A DNA stretch of 64,000 nt, from NCBI GenBank assembly GCA_023229245.1, contig JALNZU010000010.1:35208-99207 (forward strand), in the 5' to 3' direction. The translations under genes were made by a program, and so were the position numbers. Shown piece after piece: positions 55,592 to 64,000 of the stretch. This stretch comes from Bacteroidales bacterium (GTDB lineage: Bacteria; Bacteroidota; Bacteroidia; Bacteroidales; F082). The notes under the pieces were generated by a model, which was not told the DNA's origin, did not search any database, and saw nothing but the letters and a program-made list of their open reading frames with translations. Positions within the stretch are counted from its first letter, which is position 1; each line of letters starts with the position of its first letter.

Positions 55592-56770
55592 CTACATCAG
55601 TTTTTGATAAAACTGCCACCATCGGTCGGGTAGCTCATCATTTAAGGCCGATTCGTAGTCTTTTTTTGAGCATGGCACGAAATATTGTCTTTTGTATTTT
55701 TCCTGATGCTGTTGTCCCATGCTCATATCCATCCACCATCGTCCGGTTTTTTTGCTTTTTAGAAAGATCAGCTCTTCATCCTGCCCTTCAACACGAACGA
55801 TATATTGTGCAAAACGTGTGTCGTGGTGTTTAGGGGTATCGGGTATCCGATTAGCCACTCCATCCAGAAAATACCATATCATCTGAGCTGCTAATTTAGC
55901 TGTCAGTTCATGTGTGTCGTAGGCTGGATTTATCTCAAATAATCCAAAGCAGCTGAGTTTCTCGTTCATACCTGCATATCTTGCCAGGCGGCAGGCTTCT
56001 TCACCGGTAAATCCGTTTGGGTTGACCAATCCGTTGGCTGGCGCATCGCATCCCCTTACAGCACCTATGTCGAAGCTTACCATATCGGCACTTCGAATAA
56101 CAGGCTCTGCCTCCTCCATATTAGAACGTATAAAGCCAAGACGCCACACATCAAACAACAGATTCTTCATCAGTTCAACAGCTTTGGCATCTACATAATA
56201 ATTTTGATAACCGATATTGGTGAAATTGAATAAGTAGTTTGGCTGTTGCATAATAATGCGGCTAAGGTATGCCTTCGAATGGAATTCATTTTCATCCTGC
56301 CCTATATCAAACAATGGGTCTATTGCAAGTATATTAACTAAACGGCCTTGATTTTCATAAGCCTGATACAATGAATACACTAAATCATTGCTACCTCCTA
56401 TCACAAGCGGGATAATGTTTTGACTGATCAAAGCTTCTACTACTTGCGACAAGGCAAAATAAGTGTCGTCTATGCTGTTTCCTGCCCGTATATCACCTAA
56501 ATCAGCTATGAGAAGATTGGGCCAATGATCAAAAAGTGGATACAATGCCTGTCGGACGTAAGCTGGAGCATGCATACAACCGGTATTATCCAACGCATTA
56601 CGTTCTTCGGCTACTCCAATGATCGCAACCGATACGCCATCTACCGCAGGAAATTTATGTTGCTCACTATATATGATCAAGCTATTGGCTAACTGGTTTT
56701 GTCCTGCACTAGTTTTAAACCTAATGTTTTCTATTTCAACTGGTTCAAGAAAGAGGCTTACGTCTATCAT
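55592..56770 (-). CDS. Ureohydrolase (arginase) family protein with degenerate metal sites
   Basis: 392 residues with the arginase/deacetylase fold. The positions of the manganese ligands are recognisable but changed. IGGSND replaces GGDH (His lost), IDPLFDI replaces DAHxD (His lost, both Asp kept), and VSFDIGAVRG replaces SFDxDxxDP (second Asp lost). Other family features remain (GVSVAIIGVAEER, ADLGDI, LFEINPAYD). Function unknown; probably non-enzymatic, or bound to another ligand. It is 46 bp downstream of topA on the same strand and may share its transcript. Similar formimidoylglutamase-annotated proteins are common in Bacteroidota. Confidence 0.85.
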   Translation of the reverse strand: MIDVSLFLEPVEIENIRFKTSAGQNQLANSLIIYSEQHKFPAVDGVSVAIIGVAEERNALDNTGCMHAPAYVRQALYPLFDHWPNLLIADLGDIRAGNSIDDTYFALSQVVEALISQNIIPLVIGGSNDLVYSLYQAYENQGRLVNILAIDPLFDIGQDENEFHSKAYLSRIIMQQPNYLFNFTNIGYQNYYVDAKAVELMKNLLFDVWRLGFIRSNMEEAEPVIRSADMVSFDIGAVRGCDAPANGLVNPNGFTGEEACRLARYAGMNEKLSCFGLFEINPAYDTHELTAKLAAQMIWYFLDGVANRIPDTPKHHDTRFAQYIVRVEGQDEELIFLKSKKTGRWWMDMSMGQQHQEKYKRQYFVPCSKKDYESALNDELPDRWWQFYQKLM

Positions 56771-56816
56771 TGGAAAAGGGCTGTTACAAGTGCGAATATA
56801 GGATAATTCTTAGCCG

Positions 56817-59177
56817 TTATTTTGTTTTCTTTCTGACAAAACGTTTCTTAGGTGTATTTTCCGGATCGGCTATGATGGCTTTGCATTGTTCAAGGGTCAG
56901 TTGAGCCGGATCGGTTTGCTTAGGTATCTTATAGTTTTTATTTTTATACCGTATGTAGGGGCCATATCTACCGTCAAGTACTTTTAGCTCGGGTTCCTGA
57001 TCAAACTCTTTGATGATGCTTTGAGCTTCTTTCATCTGTTTGACTTCTATAAGTGTGATGGCACGTTCTAGATCAATGGTATGCGGGTCATCGGTTTTTT
57101 GAAGGCTATAGAACTTATTATCGAATTTTACGTAGGGGCCGAAGCGTCCAATAGCTACTATCACTTCCTTTTCCTGATGGGTACCAATATGTCTTGGAAA
57201 CTCAAACAGCTTGAGTGCTTCTTCCAGGCTGATGGTCTCCATGCTTTGGTCTTTACGTAGTCCGGCAAACCGTGGCTTTTCTTCCGATTCGGTATCGCCT
57301 ATCTGTATCATAGGGCCGTATCGTCCTACCTTAGCAAATACGTTTTTACCTGAAGCAGGGTCGATTCCAAGTAATTTTTCGCCTGAAAACTTACCTGCAT
57401 TTTCTGTCACAAATACTATATCGCGGTGAAAAGACTCGTAAAACTCACCTATCATCTTGTTCCACACCTTTTTACCATCAGCAATTTCATCAAATTCTTT
57501 TTCTACGTGAGCAGTAAAATGGTAATCAATAATATTCTCAAAATGTTGGATCAGGAAGCGGTTCACCAATGTACCTACGTCGGTAGGGAACAGTTTGGCT
57601 TTTTCCTGTCCGCTCATTTCGGACAGTGTTTTTTCTGTTATTTTTTTATTGACGAGTTTCAGTTGTTTATAGGTACGTTTTTCGCCCGGTCGGTCTTCTT
57701 TAACCACATATTCGCGTTTAAGTATGGTTGAGATTGTTGGTGCATAGGTAGAAGGTCGTCCAATTCCAAGCTCTTCCATTTTTTTGACTAAGCTGGCTTC
57801 TGTATAGCGTGCCGGATGTCGTGTGAATCGCTCGGTGGCGTTCATTTCATCTAAGGTTAACTGCTGTCCCTGTTTTAATGGAGGGAGTAGGTTTTTCTTA
57901 TCATCCCCGTTATCTTCATCTGTACCTTCAAAATACACTTTCAGAAAGCCGTCGAACAGCACTACTTCTCCAGTAGCAGTAAACTGTTTTTGGTTAGTCG
58001 ATATATTGATGAGTACAGTGGTGCGCTCCAACTTTGCATCCGCCATCTGAGAAGCGATAGTGCGTTTCCAAATAAGTTCATACAGTCTCTTTTCATCGGC
58101 ACTACCACCAACAGTAGATTTATCCATATAAGTAGGTCGTATGGCTTCATGAGCTTCTTGTGCTCCTTTGGTTTTTGTTACAAAGCGTCGTGTTTTTGAA
58201 TAGTTTTCACCAAACTTTCCGATGATCTCTTGTTTTATCATCTCTATCGCAAAGGCAGACAAATTAACTGAATCGGTTCGCATATAGGTTATCTTACCCG
58301 ATTCGTAGAGCTGTTGTGCTACCCGCATAGTGTTGGCAACTGAGAATCCAAGCTTACGACTTGCTTCCTGTTGCAGGGTGGAGGTAGTGAAAGGGGGTGC
58401 GGGAGATTTTTTTGCAGGTTTTTTTTCTACAGCATGAACAGTGTATTGTGCACCAATACAGCTCTGTAGAAACTCCCATGCTGTTTCTTTGTCTTTAAAA
58501 CGTTCGGGCAGCTCAGCCTCAAAGCTTTGAATGCCGGTATCAGTATCTATCTCAAACAGAGCAATCACTCTAAAAGATGAGTTTACGTTGAATTCACGTA
58601 TCTCATCTTCGCGTTCTACTATCAGCCGTACAGCTACCGACTGCACCCTACCGGCTGATAATGAGGGTTTTACTTTCTTCCATAACAAAGGTGATAGTTC
58701 ATACCCTACTAAGCGATCCAATACCCTGCGGGCTTGTTGAGCCGATACCAGATTGATATCGATAGAACGAGGATTATCAATAGCTTTGGTAATAGCTTGT
58801 TTAGTTATTTCATGAAAAACTATGCGTTTGGTGTTTTCTTCCTTCAGTCCAAGTGCATTGAATAAATGCCATGAAATAGCTTCTCCTTCACGGTCCTCGT
58901 CAGATGCTAGCCATATGGTTTCGGCAGCCTGTACTGATTTTTTCAGATCGGCTACCACCTTTTTTTTGTCGGGGTCTATCTCGTATTGTGGCTTGAATCC
59001 ATTCTCTATATCTACGCCCAGATGCGTCTTATTCAAATCCATCACATGGCCGTAACTGGACTTTACTATAAATTCTTTCCCTAAAAATCCTTCTATTGTC
59101 TTCGCTTTGGCGGGGGATTCAACTATAACCAGGTTTTTTGATGCTCCTGTTGATTTCATTCCTGAACTTCCTTTCAT
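56817..59177 (-). CDS. topA: DNA topoisomerase I
   Basis: 786 residues. Toprim domain: LVIVESPAKAKTIEGFL, VMDLNKTHLG, WLASDEDREGEAISWHL. Type IA core: LSAGRVQSVAVRLIVERE, and ITYMRTDSVNLS with the catalytic Tyr in the middle. The C-terminus does not have zinc fingers but repeated Toprim-C-terminal (Toprim_Crpt) modules (GKNVFAKVGRYGPMIQIG, VAIGRFGPYVKF, DGRYGPYIRYKNKNYKIP), as in other Bacteroidota. It relaxes negative supercoils. Confidence 0.96.
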   Translation of the reverse strand: MKGSSGMKSTGASKNLVIVESPAKAKTIEGFLGKEFIVKSSYGHVMDLNKTHLGVDIENGFKPQYEIDPDKKKVVADLKKSVQAAETIWLASDEDREGEAISWHLFNALGLKEENTKRIVFHEITKQAITKAIDNPRSIDINLVSAQQARRVLDRLVGYELSPLLWKKVKPSLSAGRVQSVAVRLIVEREDEIREFNVNSSFRVIALFEIDTDTGIQSFEAELPERFKDKETAWEFLQSCIGAQYTVHAVEKKPAKKSPAPPFTTSTLQQEASRKLGFSVANTMRVAQQLYESGKITYMRTDSVNLSAFAIEMIKQEIIGKFGENYSKTRRFVTKTKGAQEAHEAIRPTYMDKSTVGGSADEKRLYELIWKRTIASQMADAKLERTTVLINISTNQKQFTATGEVVLFDGFLKVYFEGTDEDNGDDKKNLLPPLKQGQQLTLDEMNATERFTRHPARYTEASLVKKMEELGIGRPSTYAPTISTILKREYVVKEDRPGEKRTYKQLKLVNKKITEKTLSEMSGQEKAKLFPTDVGTLVNRFLIQHFENIIDYHFTAHVEKEFDEIADGKKVWNKMIGEFYESFHRDIVFVTENAGKFSGEKLLGIDPASGKNVFAKVGRYGPMIQIGDTESEEKPRFAGLRKDQSMETISLEEALKLFEFPRHIGTHQEKEVIVAIGRFGPYVKFDNKFYSLQKTDDPHTIDLERAITLIEVKQMKEAQSIIKEFDQEPELKVLDGRYGPYIRYKNKNYKIPKQTDPAQLTLEQCKAIIADPENTPKKRFVRKKTK

Positions 59178-59332
59178 CGATTTTTAAAACGCAGCAAAAT
59201 TAGTTTTTTTCAAATACAAAGGCATAGTATCATAAAATCGATACAGTGAATGTGTGCTAAATTGGTTGGATAACCCAGCATGAAGTACATGAAAAATTCT
59301 AGCTACGGAATATTTTATTGAGTATATTTGTC

Positions 59333-59340
59333 TAATCAAA
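59333..59340 (+). promoter_or_regulatory. -7 box for the T9SS-tail/beta-helix gene pair
   Basis: TATATTTG 110 bases ahead of the ATG at 59450. No convincing -33 TTTG was seen, so support is moderate. Confidence 0.4.
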
Positions 59341-59449
59341 GAAAAAAACACATACAAACTATACATTTTTTAATCGTAACCAGCAATTTATTTGGTTTTT
59401 ATAGGTCAGTAGTACTACTGAAAATTTGTTGGTGATAATATTTTCTAAT

Positions 59450-59932
59450 ATGTCTAATCGTTTTCTCAATTTAGTAGTAAGCTGTATATTGCTCTTAGTT
59501 AGTACGGTTTCAGCCTTAGGACAAACCATTTTAGTAGAAAAACAAGATGGGACAAAGTACGATGAACTGATTGCTGATGTTCGAAATCTGCACTTTCAAT
59601 CGGACGATCTGATCTTGTTGCTAAAAGATGGAACTATGAATGCCATTGCATTGGACGAGATAAAAAAGATTTATTTTGATATGTCCACAGGTTTTATCGA
59701 AAAATCAGCTTCGGGATTTATTCTCTCACCCAATCCGGTAAATGACTTGCTGAGAATTGATGGCATTTCCACCACAGAGGAGATACTATATATTTATCGT
59801 ATAGACGGCACACTGGTCTTCAGTCAACAGATCAACAAGTCTGACAGCATGATTTTAGAGCTTGCGCATTTGTACCCAGGCCTTTATTTTATCCGTATTG
59901 CCGGTTTAACTTCTAAATTTATCAAGCTATGA
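59450..59932 (+). CDS. Small secreted protein with T9SS sorting domain
   Basis: 160 residues from ATG 59450 (MSNRFLNLVVSCILL..., cleavage near ALGQ); a TTG eight codons upstream is less likely. Residues 25-80 form the short strand-rich head seen on many Bacteroidota surface proteins (ILVEKQDGTKYDELIADVRN and IALDEIKKIYFD). Residues about 88-160 are a T9SS type A tail (FILSPNPVNDLLRI, LYIYRIDGTLVFSQ, LYPGLYFIRIAG). So it is essentially an export tag with a small head. Its stop overlaps the next start by 4 bp (ATGA). Confidence 0.82.
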   Translation: MSNRFLNLVVSCILLLVSTVSALGQTILVEKQDGTKYDELIADVRNLHFQSDDLILLLKDGTMNAIALDEIKKIYFDMSTGFIEKSASGFILSPNPVNDLLRIDGISTTEEILYIYRIDGTLVFSQQINKSDSMILELAHLYPGLYFIRIAGLTSKFIKL

Positions 59933-62151
59933 ACAAGCTCTTTACCAGTATCTCATTCTTTTTTGTAATTCTATTCGTCCATGCCGGGCAGGATGTAATG
60001 TATCTGCATTTCAACAACAAAGCCTCCTTAGGGGCTGAGGTAACAGCTATCGACAGCATCTATTTCAATGAAGACGGCAGTTTGTTTTCATTCCGGCTCA
60101 ATCAACAGGTTTATAGTTACGCTACCCGGGATATTGACAGCATCACCTTTGGCCCGGCCTCACAAACCGTATCCTTTCATTATGAGAACGAAGCAGTTCG
60201 AATAGTGAATCCATTGGCTTTTCAGGGAGTAGAGGTGGTCAGGGAAGGAGCTTTTGTAACAGTACACGCAACCACAGACATCAGGGATATTGATTTTATC
60301 CTGAGTGGAGCCACAGATAATGGCTGTTTCAAAATATATACTGAAAAACGCTTTAATTTGATACTTAACGAACTTAGTATAACCAATCCTACAGGTCCGG
60401 CTATTAATTCTCAATCAAAAAAGAAGACCACAGTGATCCTGGCAGCTGGCACAACCAATGTGCTTACTGACGGTGAGCTATATGCTGATCCACCTAATAA
60501 TGAAGATCAGAAAGGGACTTTTTTTGCCGAGGCTACTGTAATCATTGAAGGAGAAGGTAGCTTGATAATACACGGTAACGGTATTGATAAACACGGCCTC
60601 TGCAGCGACGACGACATACAGATCAATAGTGGAAACATAACTATCGCTTCGGCCGGCAACGACGGAATCCATGCCAAAGATGGATTGATAATCAACAACG
60701 GCACTATTCAGATTCATGCTACAGGCGATGGAATTGATGCAAAAGACGGTAGCCTCGAAATTTATGACGGATCAATCACTATCACTCTCGACTCGGAAGA
60801 TGTAGGTGGTTTAATATCTGACAGCACTATACTCATAGCTGGTGGAACCCACTCGATTACGATAAACGGAGATCAGTCGAAAGGGATAAAAACTAAACAA
60901 GCACTAAGCTTAAGTGGAGGAGACATAACTATTCATACAACCGGCAATGCCGTATTGAAGCCCTCGGGCAGCGGCCACAGCCCATCATATTGTACCGCTA
61001 TCAAATCGACAGACAATATCTATCTGAGTGGGGCTAATATCACCATCACCAGTACTGGTCAAGCAGGAAAAGGCATTTCTTCGGATAAAGATGTGGTGAT
61101 GACGGATGGAACAGTCCATATCACCACTTCTGGTAACGCAGCTGTTTATACGAACCCGCAAGGTCAGCTAAAAGCATATAAGGCTACTTGTGTTACAATA
61201 GATAACGAACTGCATCTCATAGATGGAAATCTTACTATTTTAAGCTCAGGCATTGCAGGACAGGGAATAAACACTGACAAGAACATTATTATAGGAAGCC
61301 AAACGACTGTACCAGAGCTAACTATTACTACTACCGGAACCCGATTGCTGATCAGTGGATGGGGCAACAACGCCAAATATGCTACCGCCAAAGCAGTTAA
61401 AGCCGATGAGGATATTACAATCCACAGCGGTGATATCACGATCAGCTCGGCAGATGACGGTTTAAAAGCCAATAACTCAATTACTATCAACGATTGTAAC
61501 CTGAACATCACCAATTCATACGAAGGTATAGAAGCACCATTTATCACTTTCAACGGAGGTAGTTCGCATATCAAGTCCAGCGACGACTGCCTGAATGCAA
61601 CCTTTGGATCTGGTGGCGAGGCTAACGATGGCAGCTTGCTGACTATTAATGACGGATACATAGTAACCAACTCTACCGGAGGTGATGGCATAGACAGCAA
61701 TGGCGATGTACTGATCACCGGTGGCATATTGATTATTCACGGCCCACCCTATATGCCTGAGGTAGGATTAGACTTCAATGGAAGCTGTAATGTGCACGGT
61801 GGGTTTATGATTATCTCTGCTACGAACTCATTTCTGATACAAACACCTGATGCCACTTCGCAACAATATAGTTTGAAAGCTACTTCCTACCAGACTCAGT
61901 CATCAAGTACTTTGTTTCATCTGCAACACTCATCAGGTACCGAAATAGTGACTTTTCAGCCTATGCGAAATTATTCGTCCATCATCTTCTCATCAGATGA
62001 CCTGCAAATGGGTGAAACTTATTCGATTTATACCGGAGGTAGCAGCTCAGGAACCGTAATGGACGGCCTATATACAGGAGGCGAATATTCTGGTGGCACA
62101 TTGAAAAAAACCTTTACTGTAACAGGTAAAATAACAAGCGTAACTTTTTAG
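59929..62151 (+). CDS. Beta-helix carbohydrate-binding-type secreted protein (Cthe_2159/DUF4353-like)
   Basis: 740 residues with a signal peptide (MNKLFTSISFFFVIL..., cleavage near VHAG). A head of the same type as in the neighbouring gene (DVMYLHFNNKASLGAEVTAI, DIDSITF) is followed by a right-handed beta-helix of many short turns (IQINSGNITIASAGNDGIHA, IQIHATGDGIDAKDG, IYDGSITI, DITIHSGDITISSADDGLKA) from about 130 to 660. Such helices in Cthe_2159 bind polysaccharides through Ca-coordinating Asp. There is no T9SS tail at the C-terminus, in contrast to the overlapping gene upstream (59450-59932), which consists mostly of such a tail. Confidence 0.85.
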   Translation: MNKLFTSISFFFVILFVHAGQDVMYLHFNNKASLGAEVTAIDSIYFNEDGSLFSFRLNQQVYSYATRDIDSITFGPASQTVSFHYENEAVRIVNPLAFQGVEVVREGAFVTVHATTDIRDIDFILSGATDNGCFKIYTEKRFNLILNELSITNPTGPAINSQSKKKTTVILAAGTTNVLTDGELYADPPNNEDQKGTFFAEATVIIEGEGSLIIHGNGIDKHGLCSDDDIQINSGNITIASAGNDGIHAKDGLIINNGTIQIHATGDGIDAKDGSLEIYDGSITITLDSEDVGGLISDSTILIAGGTHSITINGDQSKGIKTKQALSLSGGDITIHTTGNAVLKPSGSGHSPSYCTAIKSTDNIYLSGANITITSTGQAGKGISSDKDVVMTDGTVHITTSGNAAVYTNPQGQLKAYKATCVTIDNELHLIDGNLTILSSGIAGQGINTDKNIIIGSQTTVPELTITTTGTRLLISGWGNNAKYATAKAVKADEDITIHSGDITISSADDGLKANNSITINDCNLNITNSYEGIEAPFITFNGGSSHIKSSDDCLNATFGSGGEANDGSLLTINDGYIVTNSTGGDGIDSNGDVLITGGILIIHGPPYMPEVGLDFNGSCNVHGGFMIISATNSFLIQTPDATSQQYSLKATSYQTQSSSTLFHLQHSSGTEIVTFQPMRNYSSIIFSSDDLQMGETYSIYTGGSSSGTVMDGLYTGGEYSGGTLKKTFTVTGKITSVTF

Positions 62152-62199
62152 TTGCTTTCCAAAGCACCTGCCAATAACGAACACATAATAGGGTTAATA

Positions 62200-62238
62200 A
62201 AAAACACTCATCTGCAAAACTACAGTAGATGAGTGTTT
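62200..62238. terminator. Bidirectional terminator between the beta-helix gene and tRNA-Arg
   Basis: Perfect 13-bp arms AAAACACTCATCT / AGATGAGTGTTTT with a 13-base loop, 48 bp past the stop codon at 62151. Confidence 0.85.
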
Positions 62239-62321
62239 TATTTCGTTTAGTATGATCAGGATGAAATGTATTCCCTTTCAGCTGTATTGATCTAAATATC
62301 AATGACTCTTATAAGTATTTG

Positions 62322-62393
62322 TAGCCCCACCAGGACTCGAACCTGGATCTAAAGTTTAGGAAACTTTTGTTCTATCCCTTGAACTATAGGGCC
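62322..62393 (-). tRNA. tRNA-Arg (CCT)
   Basis: 72 nt, minus strand. Acceptor GGCCCTA/TGGGGCT (G1-U72 and U6-G67 wobble pairs), D-arm GTTC/GAAC, anticodon stem AAAGT/ACTTT with loop TTCCTAA (anticodon CCT), 4-nt variable loop, T-arm CCAGG TTCGAGT CCTGG. CCA is not encoded. Confidence 0.93.
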
Positions 62394-62443
62394 TTTAACC
62401 AAGGGCCGCAAAATTACAGATTTTCCGTTATCGTGCAATCATT

Positions 62444-63415
62444 CTATTCTTTTTCGGCCAGTTGATCTCTTATCATATTTTCCAATAACAACAAGTCGTC
62501 AGTAAATTTGCGTATGCCTTCAGCAAGCTTTTCTGTGGCCATCGCATTTTGGTTGAGCAGCCACCTGAACATCTTTTCATCGGGTTGTATGCGATCTAGA
62601 TGGATTGTTTTCGCTTCCGAAGCTATGAGCTTAGGTACGATAGTTTGGGTATCTTGTTCTAGCTCGGCTAATAGCGAAGGTGAAATAGTAAGCAGATCGC
62701 AGCCAGCCAGCTCGATGATCTGCCCTGTGTTACGAAAGCTGGCGCCCATGATCTGGGTAGGGTAATCAAATTTTTTATAGTACTGATATATCTCTTTAAC
62801 GGATTGTACGCCGGGATCATCCTGCGGATTGATAACTTCTATCTTTTTGACTGCCTTATACCAATCCAGAATACGCCCTACAAAAGGGGAGATAAGCTTT
62901 ACTCCGGCTTCGGCACATGCAATAGCTTGTATGGTGCTGAACAACAAGGTAAGATTAGTATGTATATTCTCTTTTTCAAGTGCCTCGGCAGCACGTATCC
63001 CTTCCCATGTAGCGGCAATTTTAATCAGAATACGTTCTCTGGGAATACCCTCCTCTTCATACATACGTATAAGTTGACGGGCTTTCGCTATAGTAGCATG
63101 ACTGTCGAACGACAACCGGGCATCTACCTCAGTAGAAACCCGACCGGGTATGATATTCAATATCTCTTTCCCAAAATTGATTGACAGCCGGTCTAAGCAT
63201 AATGCAACTTGTTCATGGGTTGAATTAGTTTTACTCTTCGACCAAGCTATAGCCTCTTCGATGAGATGGGTGTATTTCTTATCCCGGGCAGCGCTATAGA
63301 TCAAAGAAGGATTGGTAGTTGCATCCACAGGCTGGTATTGACGCATGGATTCGAAATCGCCTGTATCGGCCACAACGATAGTCATGGTCTTAAGCTGAGC
63401 TAGTACATGGTTCAT
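62444..63415 (-). CDS. tal: Transaldolase
   Basis: 323 residues from ATG 63415 (MNHVLAQLKTMTIV); the longer frame adds an unlikely leader. Class I transaldolase features: DFESMRQYQPVDATTNPSLI, GRVSTEVDARLSFD, ILIKIAATWEGIRAAEALE with the Schiff-base Lys, LTLLFSTIQAIACAEAGVKL, ISPFVGRILDWY, MGASFRNTGQI and LAGCDLLTISPSLL. It is the TalB-like ~320-residue type. It transfers dihydroxyacetone units between C7 and C3 sugars in the non-oxidative pentose phosphate pathway. Confidence 0.96.
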   Translation of the reverse strand: MNHVLAQLKTMTIVVADTGDFESMRQYQPVDATTNPSLIYSAARDKKYTHLIEEAIAWSKSKTNSTHEQVALCLDRLSINFGKEILNIIPGRVSTEVDARLSFDSHATIAKARQLIRMYEEEGIPRERILIKIAATWEGIRAAEALEKENIHTNLTLLFSTIQAIACAEAGVKLISPFVGRILDWYKAVKKIEVINPQDDPGVQSVKEIYQYYKKFDYPTQIMGASFRNTGQIIELAGCDLLTISPSLLAELEQDTQTIVPKLIASEAKTIHLDRIQPDEKMFRWLLNQNAMATEKLAEGIRKFTDDLLLLENMIRDQLAEKE

Positions 63416-63503
63416 ATCAAAAAAAAAATCAAATTGACAAGGCAAAGATACCAAAGCTCGGCACACAGCAATTTTTTTATTGGTTGCGTTTTGATATCTA
63501 AGG

Positions 63504-63562
63504 GTTCGGCGTCATGACGCTGAACGGATTTTACCGATACCTATAACTATCAGGATTAATAC
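63504..63562. repeat. REP-like element: palindrome plus conserved tail
   Basis: A 22-base palindrome (GTTCGGCGTC AT GACGCTGAAC, one G-T mismatch) followed by GGATTTTACCGATACC... to 63562. The tail resembles 13629-13660. It lies between transaldolase and a broken gene; the area 63416-63665 holds no supported gene. Confidence 0.5.
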
Positions 63563-63665
63563 GCAGGTTATACTTACTTCTTACTGAATCCCAGACGCAT
63601 GAGACAATCGAAGCGATTCGCACGCCTTGCCTCAAAACCGCCTATTAGAACTAATGGTAATTTGT

Positions 63666-63876
63666 TCACGGTTTTATGTTCCATTTTATTAGTTTCAATC
63701 TATCTGTTACTGTTATTAACGTTTTCAGTATGTCTGTTTCCAATGGAAGTTCACCAAAAACTAATTCACTAAAACTGCCTGTATAAACATCTTTGATTTT
63801 ATTCCAAGTATCTGCTGTATCAGAAAAGATAATTGCTTTTGTCGGGTGATTAGCTAACCATTCGTTGTCACTTTTG
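63666..63876 (-). pseudogene. C-terminal gene fragment cut by an IS3-family element
   Basis: An open minus-strand frame of about 70 codons ends at TGA (63668-63666): NEWLANHPTKAIIFSDTADT, then WNKIKDVYTGSFSELVFGEL, ending KLIKWNIKP. The upstream part is replaced by the IS end at 63877. It reads like real coding sequence, but I do not recognise the family. Confidence 0.6.
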
Positions 63877-64000
63877 TGAGCTGGTCTAGAAAAACTGGAC
63901 AGATAAATTAACTTTATTAATTTTACGTCCTATGAAAAAACATCGTCGAAAATTCAGTTCAGCCTTCAAGGCTGAGGTAGCCCTAGAAGCAATCAAAGGG
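63877..64000 (+). mobile_element. Left end of an IS3-family insertion sequence
   Basis: Begins with TGAGCTGGTCTAGAAAAACT, which has the TG...AAAA-TGGACA form of IS3-family terminal repeats, followed 55 bp later by the transposase OrfA start. The rest lies outside the window. Confidence 0.75.
63932..64000 (+). CDS. IS3-family transposase OrfA (helix-turn-helix), N-terminus only
   Basis: 23 codons visible (MKKHRRKFSSAFKAEVALEA...). The (K/R)(K/R)FSxxFKAxVALEA(I/L) start is typical of IS3/IS911-type OrfA, the DNA-binding part of the fused OrfAB transposase. It is cut by the window end. Confidence 0.85.
   Translation, partial: MKKHRRKFSSAFKAEVALEAIKG

Noticed and set aside
61164..61727. 187-codon minus-strand open frame
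   Set aside because: Antisense to the repetitive beta-helix gene; the low-complexity translation reflects the repeats on the other strand.

Overview
The window is a stretch of a Bacteroidota chromosome. It carries Type IX secretion (T9SS) genes (GldJ, a PorP/SprF protein, PorU, PorV), several secreted proteins ending in a T9SS C-terminal sorting domain, and Bacteroidota-type promoters (TTTG, 19-21 bases, TAnnTTTG, best seen at rnpB and at the CAT-anticodon tRNA). Shine-Dalgarno sequences are weak. Most genes are housekeeping or envelope genes; accessory DNA is confined to about 6.8-8.3 kb, 11-13.9 kb and the right-hand end.

Layout. 0-3.4 kb (minus): truncated secreted GH13 amylase; a GIN-domain/beta-barrel protein. 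3.6-6.7 kb (plus): YigZ, a DnaA with unusual motif residues, a small outer membrane protein. 6.9-8.3 kb: an intact tRNA(CAT) followed by tandem copies of its own 3' end, each carrying an inserted palindrome; a GIY-YIG nuclease gene; and a tRNA pseudogene whose anticodon arm is replaced by another palindrome. 8.4-11.1 kb: HAD phosphatase, DusB, CPBP protease. 11.1-13.9 kb: accessory patch with a decayed gene, a 62-bp direct repeat, a T9SS cargo protein, an AlkD-like protein and a MITE-like inverted repeat. 13.9-17.2 kb (minus): Omp28/thioredoxin-like T9SS cargo and TolC.

17.4-25.7 kb is a minus-strand run: PorP/SprF, GldJ, MurF, AnmK, ExbB, ExbD, TonB, FolC. This joins T9SS, peptidoglycan precursor synthesis and recycling, and energised outer-membrane transport. 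Divergent from it, 25.9-34.9 kb holds two adjacent full-length PorU sortase genes and PorV, an unexpected duplication of the enzyme that cleaves the T9SS sorting signal. 34.9-36.8 kb (minus): a PlsC-like acyltransferase, a lipoprotein, a DUF1648 protein.

37.1-41.4 kb (plus) is a tight four-gene operon: a coiled-coil protein, an inner-membrane protein with a possible longin-like region plus OmpA-like tail, a Ras/Rab-like small GTPase and a histidine kinase. It looks like a dedicated GTPase signalling module and, with the tRNA-derived array and the double PorU, is the most interesting content. 42-47.2 kb: RNase P RNA, a 1020-residue TPR protein and a beta-barrel partner. 47.4-51.9 kb: gyrB, facing an ExbB/4-TM/ExbD/ExbD operon. 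52-59.2 kb (minus): tRNA-Ser(GGA), a T9SS-exported M28 peptidase, a ureohydrolase-fold protein lacking several metal ligands, TopA. 59.4-62.2 kb (plus): a T9SS-tailed small protein overlapping a beta-helix carbohydrate-binding-type protein. 62.3-64 kb: tRNA-Arg(CCT), transaldolase, a gene fragment cut by an IS3-family element that runs off the window.

All assignments come from reading motifs and gene order by eye; no database search was possible.
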